64,000 bases of DNA from Rhinopithecus roxellana (Eukaryota > Chordata > Mammalia > Primates > Cercopithecidae). The position numbers and the translations under genes were made by a program. Below are positions 50,201-60,071 of the stretch, piece by piece; position 1 is the first letter of the stretch; each line of letters starts with the position of its first letter. The stretch covers positions 130,452,241-130,516,240 of the forward strand of contig NC_044553.1 of assembly GCF_007565055.1 (NCBI RefSeq). The letters run 5' to 3'. The notes below the pieces were generated by a model. It searched no databases. It was not told the DNA's origin and saw only the letters and a list, made by a program, of their open reading frames with translations.

Positions 50201-53200
50201 AGAAGCAGTTTGCTAACACTCTTTTCGTGGAATCTGGAAAGTGATATTTGGTAGCCCAGGCCATGGTGAAAAGGAAATGTCCTCACATAATATACAGAGA
50301 AACTTTCTGAGAGATGTTTCTGATGTGTGACTTCATCACACAGAGTACCACCCTTCCCTTCTGGACAGTTGCTAACACTGTTCTCGTGGATTCGGGCAAA
50401 GGTATTTTGGAGCTCATTGAGGGTAGGGTGAAAAGGAATATCCTCACTAAACAAAAAGAGCTTCTGGAAACTGCATTGCCATGTGTGAATGCAACTCAGA
50501 GTTACACGTTCTCTCTTCAGTGATCAGTTTGTTAACACAGTTTTCTGGAAATCTGCAATTTGGTATTTCATAGCGCAATGAACTAGGTACAAGGAATATC
50601 CACAGATGAAAATGAAAGAAGCTTTCTGAAATTTCTTGGTGATGTGTGAATTCTCTCACAGGGTTACACTTATTTTGTGGAGCATCCATAACACTGTCTT
50701 TGAGGAAGCTGAGAAGGGCTTCCTTGGATCGCATTGAGGCCTACGCTGATAAGAATTTCATCCGTTCAAAACGTGAAAGAAGCTTTCTGAGAAACTTCTT
50801 TCTGATCTGTGAATTCATCTCACGAGTTACACCATAGCCTCAGAAGCAGTTGCTAACACTCTTTTCTGGAATCTGGAAAGTGAATTTGGTAGCCATAGGG
50901 GCCCATGGTGAAAAAGGAAATGTCCTCACTAATAACTACAGAAAGTTTCTGAGAATTGCTTTGTATGTGTGACTTCATCACACAGAGTTCCACCCTTCCT
51001 TCTTGGAACAGTTTGCTAACACTGTTCTCGTGGATTCTGCAAAGTTATTTGGGAGCTCATTGAGGGCTAGGGTGAAAAAGGAATTATCCCACATAACAAC
51101 TAAAGAGAACTTCTGAGAAACTGCATTGCCATGTGTGAATGCAACTACCAGAGTTACACGTTTCTCTTCAGTGATCGTTTGTTTACACAGTCTGGAAATC
51201 TGCAATTGGGTATTTCATAGCGAAGAACCTACGGTGACAAAGGAATATCCACAGATGAAACTAGAAAGAAGCTTTCTTAGAAACTTCTGGTGATGTGTGA
51301 ATTCTTCTCACAGTTACACCTTATGTTTGCGTGGAGCAGTCCATTAACACTGTCTTTGAGGAAGCTGAGAAGGGCTTCCTTGGATCGCATTGAGCCTACG
51401 CTGATAAAGGAATTTCATCCGTTCAAAGTGAAAGAGCTTTCTGAGAAACTTCTTTCTGATCTGTGAATTCACTCACAGAGTTACAACCTATGCCTCAAGA
51501 AGCAGTTTGCTACCACTCTTTTTCGTGGAATCTGAAAGTGATATTTGGTAGCCCCTAGGGCCCATGTGAAAAAGAATGTCCTCACATAATAACTACAGAG
51601 AAATTTTCTGAGAGATTGCTTTCTGATGTGTGCACTTCATCACACGAGTCCACCCTTCCCTTCTTGGAACAGTTGCTAACACTGTTCCGTGGATTCTGCA
51701 AAGGTATATTTGGGAGCTCATTGAGGGCTAGGGTGAAAAAGGAATATCCTCACATAACAACTAAGAGAAGCTTTCTGAGAACTGATTGCCATGTGTGAAT
51801 GCAACTCACAGAGTTACAGCGTTCTCTTCAGTGATCAGTTTGTTAACACAGTTCTGGAAATCTGCAATTTGGTATTTCATAGCGCAATGAACTGACGGTG
51901 ACAAAGGAAATATCCACAGATGAACTAGAAAGAAGTTTTCTTGAAACTTCTTGTTGATGTGTGAATTCATCTCACAAGAGTTCACTTATGTTTCGTGGAG
52001 CAGTCCATTACACTGTCTTTGAGGAAGCTGAGAGTCTTCCTTGGATCGCATTAGCCTACGCTGATAAAGGAATTTCACCGTTCAAAACGTGAAAGAAGCT
52101 TTCTGAGAAACTTCTTTCTGATCTGTGAATTCACCTCACAGAGTTAACAACCTATGCCTCAAGAAGCAGTTTGCTACACTCTTTTCGTGGAATCTGGAAA
52201 GTGATATTTGGTAGCCCCCAGGGGCTGTGAAAAAGGAATGTCCTCACATATAACTACAGAGAAACTTTCTGAGAGATGCTTCGATGTGTGACTTCTCACA
52301 CAGAGTCCACCCTTCCCTTCTTGAACAGTTTTGCTACACTGTTCTCGTGGATTCTGCAAAGGTATTTTGGGAGCTCATTGAGGGCTAGGGTGAAAAGGAA
52401 TTATCCTCACATAACAACTAAAGAGAAGCTTTTGAGAAACTGCATTGCCATGTGTGAATGCAACTCACAGAGTTACACGTTTCTCTTCAGTGATCATTTT
52501 TGTTAACACAGTTTCTGGAAATCTGCAATTTGGTATTTCATAGGCATGAACCTGACGGTGACAAAGGAAATATCCACAGATGAAAACTAGAAAAAAGCTT
52601 TCTTGGAAACTTCTTGTGATGTGTGAATTCATCTCAAGCGTTACCTTATGTTGGTGGAGCAGGCCCATAACACTGTCTTTGAGGAAGCTAGAAGGGCTTC
52701 CTTGGATCGCATTGAGGCCTACGCTGATAAAGGATTTCTCCGTTCAAAACGTGAAAGAAGCTTTCTGAGAAACTTCTTCGATCTGTGAATTCATCTCACA
52801 GAGTACAACCTATGCCTCAAGAGCAGTTGCTAACACTCTTTTTCGAATCTGGAAAGTGAATTTGGTAGCCCTAGGGCCCATGGTGAAAAAGGAATGTCCT
52901 CACTAATACAATACAAGAATTTCTGAGAGATTGCTTTTGATTGTGACTTCATCACACAGATTCCCACCTTCCCTTCTTGGAACAGTTTGCTAACACTGTT
53001 CTCGTGGATTTTGCAAAGGTCTATTTGGCCTCATTGAGGCTAGGGTGAAAAAGGATTATCCTCACATAACACTAAAGAGAAGCTTTCTGAGAAATGCATT
53101 GCCATGTGTGAATGCAACTCACAGAGTACACGTTTCTCTTCAGTATCAGTTTGTTAACACAGTTTTCTGGAAACTGCAATTTGGTATTATAGCGCAATGA

Positions 53201-54901
53201 ACCTTACGGTGACAAGGAAATATCCACAGATGAAAACTAGAAAGAAGCGTTCTTAGAAACTTCTTGTGATTGTGAATTCATCTCAGAGTTACACTTATGT
53301 TCTGGACAGTCCATTAACACTGTCTTGAGGAAGCTGAGAAGGGCTCCTTGGATCGCATTGAGGCTACGCGATAAAGGAAATTTCATCCGTTCAAACGTGA
53401 AAGAACTTTCTGAGAAACTTCTTCTGATCTGTAATTCATCTCACAGGGTTAAACCTATGCCTCAAGAACAGTTTTGCTAACACTCTTTTCTTGGAATCTG
53501 GAAAGGATATTTGGTAGCCCATAGGGCCCATGTGAAAAAGGAAATGTCCTCACATAAAACTCAGAGAACTTTCTGAGAGATTGCTTTGTGTGTGACTTAT
53601 CACACAGAGTTCCACCCTTCCCTTCTTGAACAGTTTGCTAACACGTTTCGCGTGATTCTGCGGTATATTTGGGACTCATTAGGGCTAGGGTGAAAAAGAA
53701 TTATCCTCACATAACTAAAGAGAAGCTTTCTGAGAAACTGATTGCCATGTGTGAATGCAACTCACAGAGTTACACGTCTCTCTCAGTGATCATTTTTTTA
53801 ACACAGTTTCTGGAAATCTGCAATTTGGTATTTCATAGCGCAATGAACCTGACGGTGACAAGGAATATCCACAGTAGAGAACTAGAAAAGCTTCTTGGAA
53901 CTTCTTGGTGATGTGTGAATTCATCTCACAGATTCACTTATGTTTCGTGGAGCAGTCCATTCACACTGTCTTTGAGGAAGCTGAGGAGCTTCCTTGGATC
54001 CATTGAGGCTACGCGGATAAAGGAATTTCATCCGTTCAAAACGTGAAAGAACTTTCTGAGAAACTTCTTTCTGATCTGTGAATCACCTCACAGAGTTACA
54101 ACCTATGCCTCAAGAAGCAGTTTGCTAACCTCTTTTCGTGGAATCTGGAAAGTGATATTTGGTAGCCCTAGGGCCATGGTGAAAAAGAAATGTCCTCACA
54201 TAATACTACAGAAGACTTTCTAGAGATTGCTTTCTGATGTGTGACTTCATCACACAGAGTCCACCCTTCCCTTCTTGGACAGTTTGCTAACACTGTTCTC
54301 GTGGTTCTGCAAGGTATATTTGGGAGCTCATTGAGGGCTAGGGTGAAAAAGGAATTATCCTCACATAATAACTAAAAGAAGCTTTCTGGAAACTGCATTG
54401 CATGTGTGTGAATGCAACTCACAGAGTTACACGTTCTCTTCAGTGATCAGTTTTGTTAACACGTTTTCTGGAAATCTGCAATTTGGATTTCATAGGCAAT
54501 GAACCTGACGGTGACAAGGAATATCCACAGATGAAAATTAGAAAGAACTTTCTTAGAAACTTCTTGGTGATGTGTGAATTCATCTCACAGGGTTACACTT
54601 ATGTTTGGTGGAGCAGCCCTTAACACTGTCTTTGAGGAAGCTGAGAAGGGCTTCCTTGGATCGCATTGAGGCCTACGCTGATAAAGGACATTTCATCCGT
54701 TCAAAACGTGAAAGAAGCTTTCTAGAAACTTCTTTCTATCTGTGAATTCATCCACAGAGTTTACACCTATGCCTCAAGAAGCAGTTTGCTAACACTCTTT
54801 TCTGAATCTGGAAAGTGAACATTTGGTAGCCATAGGGGCCCATGTTGAAAAGGAAATGTCCTCACATAATAACTACAGACGTTCGAGAGATTGCCTTTGT
54901 G
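41240..54901 (+). repeat. Alpha-satellite array 3, tetrameric HOR, deletion-rich part
   Basis: The same tetramer continues for about 21 units, but the mean spacing of B starts falls from about 686 bp to about 653 bp. The lost length comes from scattered one- or two-base deletions, roughly 5% net, with comparatively few substitutions. The change in quality is fairly abrupt near 41.24 kb and lasts to the gap. Real satellite decay gives mainly substitutions, so this looks like unpolished, deletion-biased long-read sequence. Open frames here are broken at random. No gene is present. Confidence 0.88.
49404..49480 (+). other. Purine-rich non-satellite insertion inside monomer B/C
   Basis: The B start spacing across this point is about 730 bp where neighbours give about 653 bp, so roughly 77 bp are extra. 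The insert is rich in A and G (AAGGAAAAGAACTAATCAGA, GAAGGAAGGGGAATAGAATT) and has no counterpart in other units. After it the B sequence GGAAATTCGTCAAATGTGAAG seems to restart. It contains ATCAGAAAGAAG, the reverse complement of a monomer C segment. It may be a read artefact or a small rearrangement. Confidence 0.55.
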
Positions 54902-55001
54902 NNNNNNNNNNNNNNNNNNNNNNNNNNNNNNNNNNNNNNNNNNNNNNNNNNNNNNNNNNNNNNNNNNNNNNNNNNNNNNNNNNNNNNNNNNNNNNNNNNN
55001 N
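54902..55001. other. Assembly gap, exactly 100 N
   Basis: One hundred N between noisy tetramer array (ending in monomer D) and the interior of an L1. The missing L1 5' end (5' UTR and N-terminal part of ORF1, if the element is full length) and the left target-site duplication would lie here or be absent. Confidence 0.98.
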
Positions 55002-55699
55002 ACAAGCTTCATTAACCGACTCGATCAACTGGAAGAAAAAGAGTCTCAGCGATGAAGATCAAATGAATGAAATTAAGCGAGAAGAGAAACCAAGAAAAAA
55101 AGAAGAAAAACGACAATGAGCAAATCCTGCAAGAAGTATGGGATTACGTAATAAAGACAAATCTACGTCTGATTGGGGTGCCTGAAGTGAGGGGAAAAGG
55201 GGGAACCAGTTGGAAAACACTTTCAGGATATCATCCAGGAGAAACTTCCCCAACCTAGTAGGGCAGGGCCAAATTCAATTCAGGAAAATTACAGAGAACG
55301 CCACAAGATACTCCTCCAGAAGAGCAAATCCAGAACATCATTGCCCGATTCACCAAAGTTGAATGAAGGACAAAATCTAGGCATCCAGAGAGAAGGTCGG
55401 GTCCACCAAAAGGGAAGCCCATCAGACTAAACCGCAGATCTCTCGGCAGAAGAAATCTTTACAAGCCAGAAGAGAGTGGGGGCCAATATCAACGTTATTA
55501 AAGAAAAGACTTTTAACCCAGAATTTCATATCCAGCCCACCTAAGTTTCATAACGTCGAGGAGAAATATAAATCCTTACAGATAAGCAAATGTTAGAGCT
55601 TTGTCACCACCAGGCCTGCCTTAAAAGAGACCCGAAGGACGCCACTAACTGGAAAGGAACAACCGGTTACCAGCCATCGCAAAACGTTGGCAAATGTAA
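55002..55699 (+). pseudogene. L1 ORF1 remnant (RNA-binding chaperone), 3' part
   Basis: Starts inside the coding region at the end of the coiled coil (CAACTGGAAGAAAAAGAGTC) and runs through the RNA-recognition and C-terminal domains to a TAA at 55697-55699. The C-terminal landmarks AAAGGGAAGCCCATCAGACT and CAGAAGAGAGTGGGGGCCAA are intact as DNA. Reading is broken by several frameshifts; the longest in-frame pieces are only about 60-100 codons, such as TNLRLIGVPE near 55158. ORF1p normally trimerises and coats L1 RNA. The N-terminal part lies in the gap or was never inserted. Confidence 0.9.
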
Positions 55700-55893
55700 A
55701 GACCATCCTGATCTAGAGAGACACCTGCATCAACTAAACGAGCAAAATAACCAGTTCATATCATAATGGGCACGGATCAAGTTCACACATAACCTAACTT
55801 AAACACCTTAAATGTTAATGGATAAATGCCTCCAATATATTTACAAAGGACACAGGGATGCAAACGGAATAAAGAGTCAAACCCATTCACGTC

Positions 55894-55917
55894 TGCTGTA
55901 TTCCGGAGACCCATCTC
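55894..55917 (+). other. L1 endonuclease active-site motif CCIPETHL
   Basis: Codes for Cys-Cys-Ile-Pro-Glu-Thr-His-Leu. The family motif has Gln where Pro is seen; the catalytic Glu (residue 43 in human ORF2p) is kept. One substitution accounts for the change. Confidence 0.85.
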
Positions 55918-58007
55918 ACATGCCATTGAGACCTTACATAGGATCTCAACATAAGTGTATGGAGGAAGATCCTTACACGCAAATGGCGAAACAAAAAAAG
56001 CAGGGGTTGCAATCTTAGTCTCTGATAAAACAGACTTTCAACATATAGATCAAAGAGACAAAGAAGGCCATTCCTCCTACTGGTAAAGGCGATCAACTCA
56101 ACAGGAAGAGCTCACTTCTCCTATCAAATCTATATGCACCCAATACCAGAGCACCCAGTTATCAAGCAAGTCCTTAGGACCTTACAAAAGACTTAGACTC
56201 CCATACATATAACTAATGGGGGACTCTCCATCACTCGCTGTCACATTAGGACCGATTAACGCTGACAGAAAGTTAACAAGGATATTTCGGAATTGAACTC
56301 ATCTCTGGCACCAAGCGACCTCCTAGACATCCATAGAACTCTCCACCCCAAATCAACAAGACTATCCTTTTTCTCCGCACCACATCGCACTCTATTCCAA
56401 ATTGACCACATAATTGGAGTAAAGAACTCCTCAGCAAATGTAAAAAGAAAAAAGAAAATTATACACAAACTGTCTCTCAGACCACAGTGCAATCAAACTC
56501 TAAACTCCGGACTCAAGAACTCAATCCAAACGCTCAAACAATGGAATAACTGACACACAACCTGCTCCTGCCTGGATATTGGGTACATAACGAAATGAAA
56601 GCGGAAATTAAAGATGTTCTTTGATACAATGAGATAAAAAAACCCCAACAAAGACTACAACCTACCAGAACTCTCTGGGAACACATTTAAAGCAGTGTGT
56701 AGAGGGAAATTTATAGCCACTACACAATGCCCACAAGAGCAAGCAGGAAAGATGCGACGGACACAATCCAAGTTCGGAAGCTCTAAACTGACACTCTAAC
56801 ATTCACAATTACAAGAAACTAGAGAGGCAAGAAGCAATCACCTTCAAAACGCTCGCAGGAAGGGCCAAGAAATAACTAAGATCAGGGCGCAGAACTGAAG
56901 GAAGATAGAGACACAAAAAAACCTCCAAAAACTCAATGCAATCAGGCGTGGTTTTTTGAAAAGATCAACCAAATTGACAGACCGCTACAAGGCTAATAAA
57001 GACAATCCAAGAGAGAGAATCAAATAGATGCAATAAAAAAATGCTTAAACGGGGTATATACCCACTGACCCACAGCCATACAAACTACCATCAAGCGGAA
57101 TACTATAAACACCTCCTACGCAAATCCAACTAGATAAATCTCAGAAGAAAAGGAAATGGCTAATTCCTGGACCATTACACTCTCCCAGGCTAAACCAGGC
57201 AGAAGTTGAATCCCCTGAATAGACCATAGCAGGCATATGAAATTGAGGCAACAATTAATAGCTACCACACCAAACAAAAGTCCAGGACAAGAGGATTTCA
57301 CGCTTGAAATTCCTACCAGAGGTACAAGGAGGCGTGGTAACATTCTTCTGAAAACATTCAAATCAATAAGAAAAAAGAGGGAATCCTCATAACTCTTCTT
57401 ATGAGGGCCAAAAATCATCATGATACCAACAGCCTTGGCAGCGAACAACAAAAAAGAAGGAATTTAGACCCACTTATCCTGTAGAACATTGATGCAAAAA
57501 TCCTCAATAAACATAATGGCCAAACCGCCATTCAGCAGCACATCAAAACGCTTATCCACCGCCTGATTCAAGTGGGCTTCATCCTGGGATTGCACGGCTG
57601 GTTCAACACTTCGCAAATCATAAACGTCTCCAGCATATAAAACAGAACCAAAGACAAGAAAACCACATGATTGTCTCACTTAGATGGCAGAATTAGGCTT
57701 TGACCAAATGGCTTAACAGCCCTTCATGCTAAAAACCCGCTCAATCAGAGTAAGATTCGGTATTGATGTGAACGTTACCTCAAAAGAATCAGAGCTCTTT
57801 ATGACAAACCCACAGCTCATATCATACTGAATGGGCAAAACAAAAAACTGGAAAAAAAAATTCCCTTTGAAAAAAGGCCCAAGACAGGGATGCCTCTCTC
57901 ACCAATCTATTCACACATAGTGTGGAATTCTGGGCTAGGGCAATCAGGCAAGAGGACAGAATATCAAGGGTATCCAGTTAGGAAAAGAGAGTCAAAAATT
58001 GTCCCTG

Positions 58008-58019
58008 TTTGCAGATGAC
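58008..58019 (+). other. Reverse-transcriptase FADD motif
   Basis: TTT GCA GAT GAC codes for Phe-Ala-Asp-Asp, the catalytic core of L1 reverse transcriptase. The surrounding TTGTCCCTGTTTGCAGATGA is typical L1. A stop follows shortly after (CTTTAGG) because of a small indel. Confidence 0.9.
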
Positions 58020-59767
58020 ATGATGTATCTTTAGGAAAAACCCCATCGGTCTCAGCCCCAATCTCTTAAGTGATAAGCAACTTCAGCAAAGTCTCAGGAT
58101 ACAAAATTAAGTGCAAAAATCACAAGCATCTTATTACACCAGCCCAAAAACAGACAAGCAGAGAGCCAAATTCAGGATATGAAACTTCCATTCACAATTG
58201 CTTACAAAGCGAATAACATACCTAGGAATCCAGCTCAAGGGATTGTAAAGGACCTCTTCACGGAGACTACCAAACCACTGTCAGTGCAATCAAAGAGGAC
58301 ACAACAATGGAAGAACATACCTGCTTCATGGATAGGAAGACTCAATCTCGTGAAATTGGCCATACCCCAAGGCTATTTCTAGATTCAAATGCCATCCCCA
58401 TCAAGCTACCAAGGACTTTCTCCACAGATTGGAAAAAACTGCTTTAACGGTCTCATACTGGAACCAAAAAAAGAGCCCGCCTTGCAAGACAATCCTAAGT
58501 CAAAAGGACAAAGCTGGAGGCGTCACGCTACCTGTACTTCAAACTATACTACAGGCTACAGTAACCAAAACAGCATGGTACTGGTACCAAACAAGATCTA
58601 GACCAATGGAACAGACACAGAGTCCTCCAGAATAATACGCCACATTCTACAGCATTCTGATCTTGACAAACTGAGAGAAACAAGGACATGGGGGAAAGGA
58701 TTCCCTATTAATAAATGGTGCTGGGAAAAATTGGCTAGCCATAAGTAGAAAGCTGAAAAACTGGATCCTCCCTTACCCCTTATACGAAGATTCATTCAAG
58801 ATGGATTAGAGACTTAAATGTTAGACCTAATACCATAAAAACCTAGAAGAAAATCAGGTAGTACCATTCAGACATAGGCATGGGCACAGGATTATGTCAA
58901 AACACCAAAAGCACACGGCAGCAAAAGCCCTAATTGACAAATGGAATCTAATTAAACTAAAGAGAGCTTTTGCACAGCAAAAAGAAACTCCATCAGACGG
59001 AACAGGCAACCTACAGAATGGGAGAAAACTTTTTGCAACCTACTCATCTGACAAAGGGCTAATTTCCAGCATCTACAAAGTAAATCAAACAAATATACGA
59101 GAAAAAAAACAAACAACCCCCATCAAAAAGTGGGGAAAAGGATATGGAAAAAGACATTTCTCAAAAGGAAGCATATTCATACAGCCAACCAGGGACACAT
59201 GAAACAATGCCTCATATCACTGGCCATCAGCGCAATGCAAAATCAAACACCACAATTGAGATACCATCTCACACCAGTCTAGAATGGCACTTCATAAGAA
59301 GTCCAGGAAAACAACAGGTGTTGGATTGGAGCGGATGTGGAGAAATCGGAACACTTTTACACTGTTGTTGGATTGTCAACGAGTTCAACATTATGGAAAA
59401 ACAGTCATGGCAATTCCCTCAAGGATCTAGAACTAGAGTACCATATGACCCAGCCATCACTACTTGGGTATATACCCAAAGGATATAAATTAGTTACTAC
59501 AAAGACAGCATGTACCACTTATGTTTATTGCGGCACTATTTCACAATAGCAAAGACTGGAATCAACCAAATGTCCTCTGGACAGATGATAAGACAGAAAA
59601 TGTGGCAACATATACACCCTGGAATACTATATGCAGCCATAAAAGGATGAGTTTTGCGTCCCTTTGTAGGGCATGGACTGCAGCTGGAAACCATCCATCT
59701 TAGCAAACTATCACAAGCAAGAGAAAACCAAAACACCGCAGTTTCTCACTCATAGGTGGGGAACTGA

Positions 59768-60014
59768 ACCATTGAGATCACTTGATCGGAAGGGGACACT
59801 TCACCACTGGGGTCTATCATGGGGATGGGGGTAGGGGTGAGGAGGCGGGATTGCCATTGGGGAGTTCTACATGATATAAATGATGAAATTGATTGGTGCT
59901 GACGAGTTGAGTGGTGCAGCACACCAACATGGCATAAGTATACTATGAACAAACCTGCACGTTATTGAACATGCTACCCTTAGAACTTTAAAGTATACTA
60001 AAAAATTAAAAATA

Positions 60015-60016
<2 letters not shown>
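59768..60016 (+). other. L1 3' UTR
   Basis: Contains a G-rich tract (GGGGATGGGGGTAGGGGTGA near 59820) followed by the conserved primate L1 end: GACGAGTTGAGTGGTGCAGC, ACACCAACATGGCATAAGTA and ACTTTAAAGTATACTAAA. The G-rich tract is the position of the known L1 3' UTR G-quadruplex motif. An AATAAA at 60014-60019 runs into the A tail. Confidence 0.9.

Positions 60017-60069
<53 letters not shown>
60017..60069 (+). other. L1 poly(A) tail, 53 uninterrupted A
   Basis: A pure run of 53 A followed directly by satellite sequence (GGAAGCTTTCTGAGAAACTG). Long uninterrupted tails are typical of young insertions because they shorten and mutate with time. The exact length is uncertain in error-prone reads. 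The run also produces an artefactual poly-Phe frame on the other strand. Confidence 0.93.

Positions 60070-60071
<2 letters not shown>

Larger units (their letters stand above)
55766..59767 (+). pseudogene. L1 ORF2 remnant (endonuclease / reverse transcriptase)
   Basis: Spans from an ATG at 55766 (L1-like context ATAATGGGCACGGATC) to a TGA at 59765-59767 after CTCATAGGTGGGGAAC. Landmarks in order: CCIPETHL endonuclease motif with the catalytic Glu (55894-55917; usual CCIQETHL), SDHSA (56477-56491), the reverse-transcriptase FADD motif (58008-58019) and a C-terminal Cys-rich segment GCGEIGTLLHC near 59333. The span is about 4.0 kb against the usual 3.8 kb, so small insertions as well as deletions have accumulated. 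No open stretch exceeds about 115 codons. Not functional as written. Catalytic residues are visible but scattered over several frames. Confidence 0.93.
55002..60069 (+). mobile_element. LINE-1 retrotransposon, primate L1P type, 5' end not assembled
   Basis: About 5.07 kb of L1 in sense orientation: the C-terminal two thirds of ORF1, the inter-ORF spacer, the whole ORF2 span, a short G-rich 3' UTR and a 53-base A tail. Recognised by ORF1 (CTACGTCTGATTGGGGTGCC), endonuclease (SDHSA), reverse transcriptase (FADD) and the 3' end (GTGGTGCAGCACACCAACAT). Known: L1 encodes an RNA-binding chaperone and an endonuclease/reverse transcriptase. Both frames are interrupted many times, so this copy as written is inactive. 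Part of that may be read error, because the flanking trimers in the same contig also carry indels. The 5' end is cut by the gap, so full length versus truncated cannot be told. Confidence 0.96.

Noticed and set aside
41240..54901. A distinct, ancient, degenerate satellite layer
   Set aside because: Differences from the clean tetramer are dominated by single-base losses, not substitutions, and monomer order is intact; sequencing error fits better.
55002..59767. Endogenous retrovirus or viral polymerase from the reverse-transcriptase motif
   Set aside because: ORF order, endonuclease motif, lack of LTRs and the A tail identify a non-LTR L1 element.
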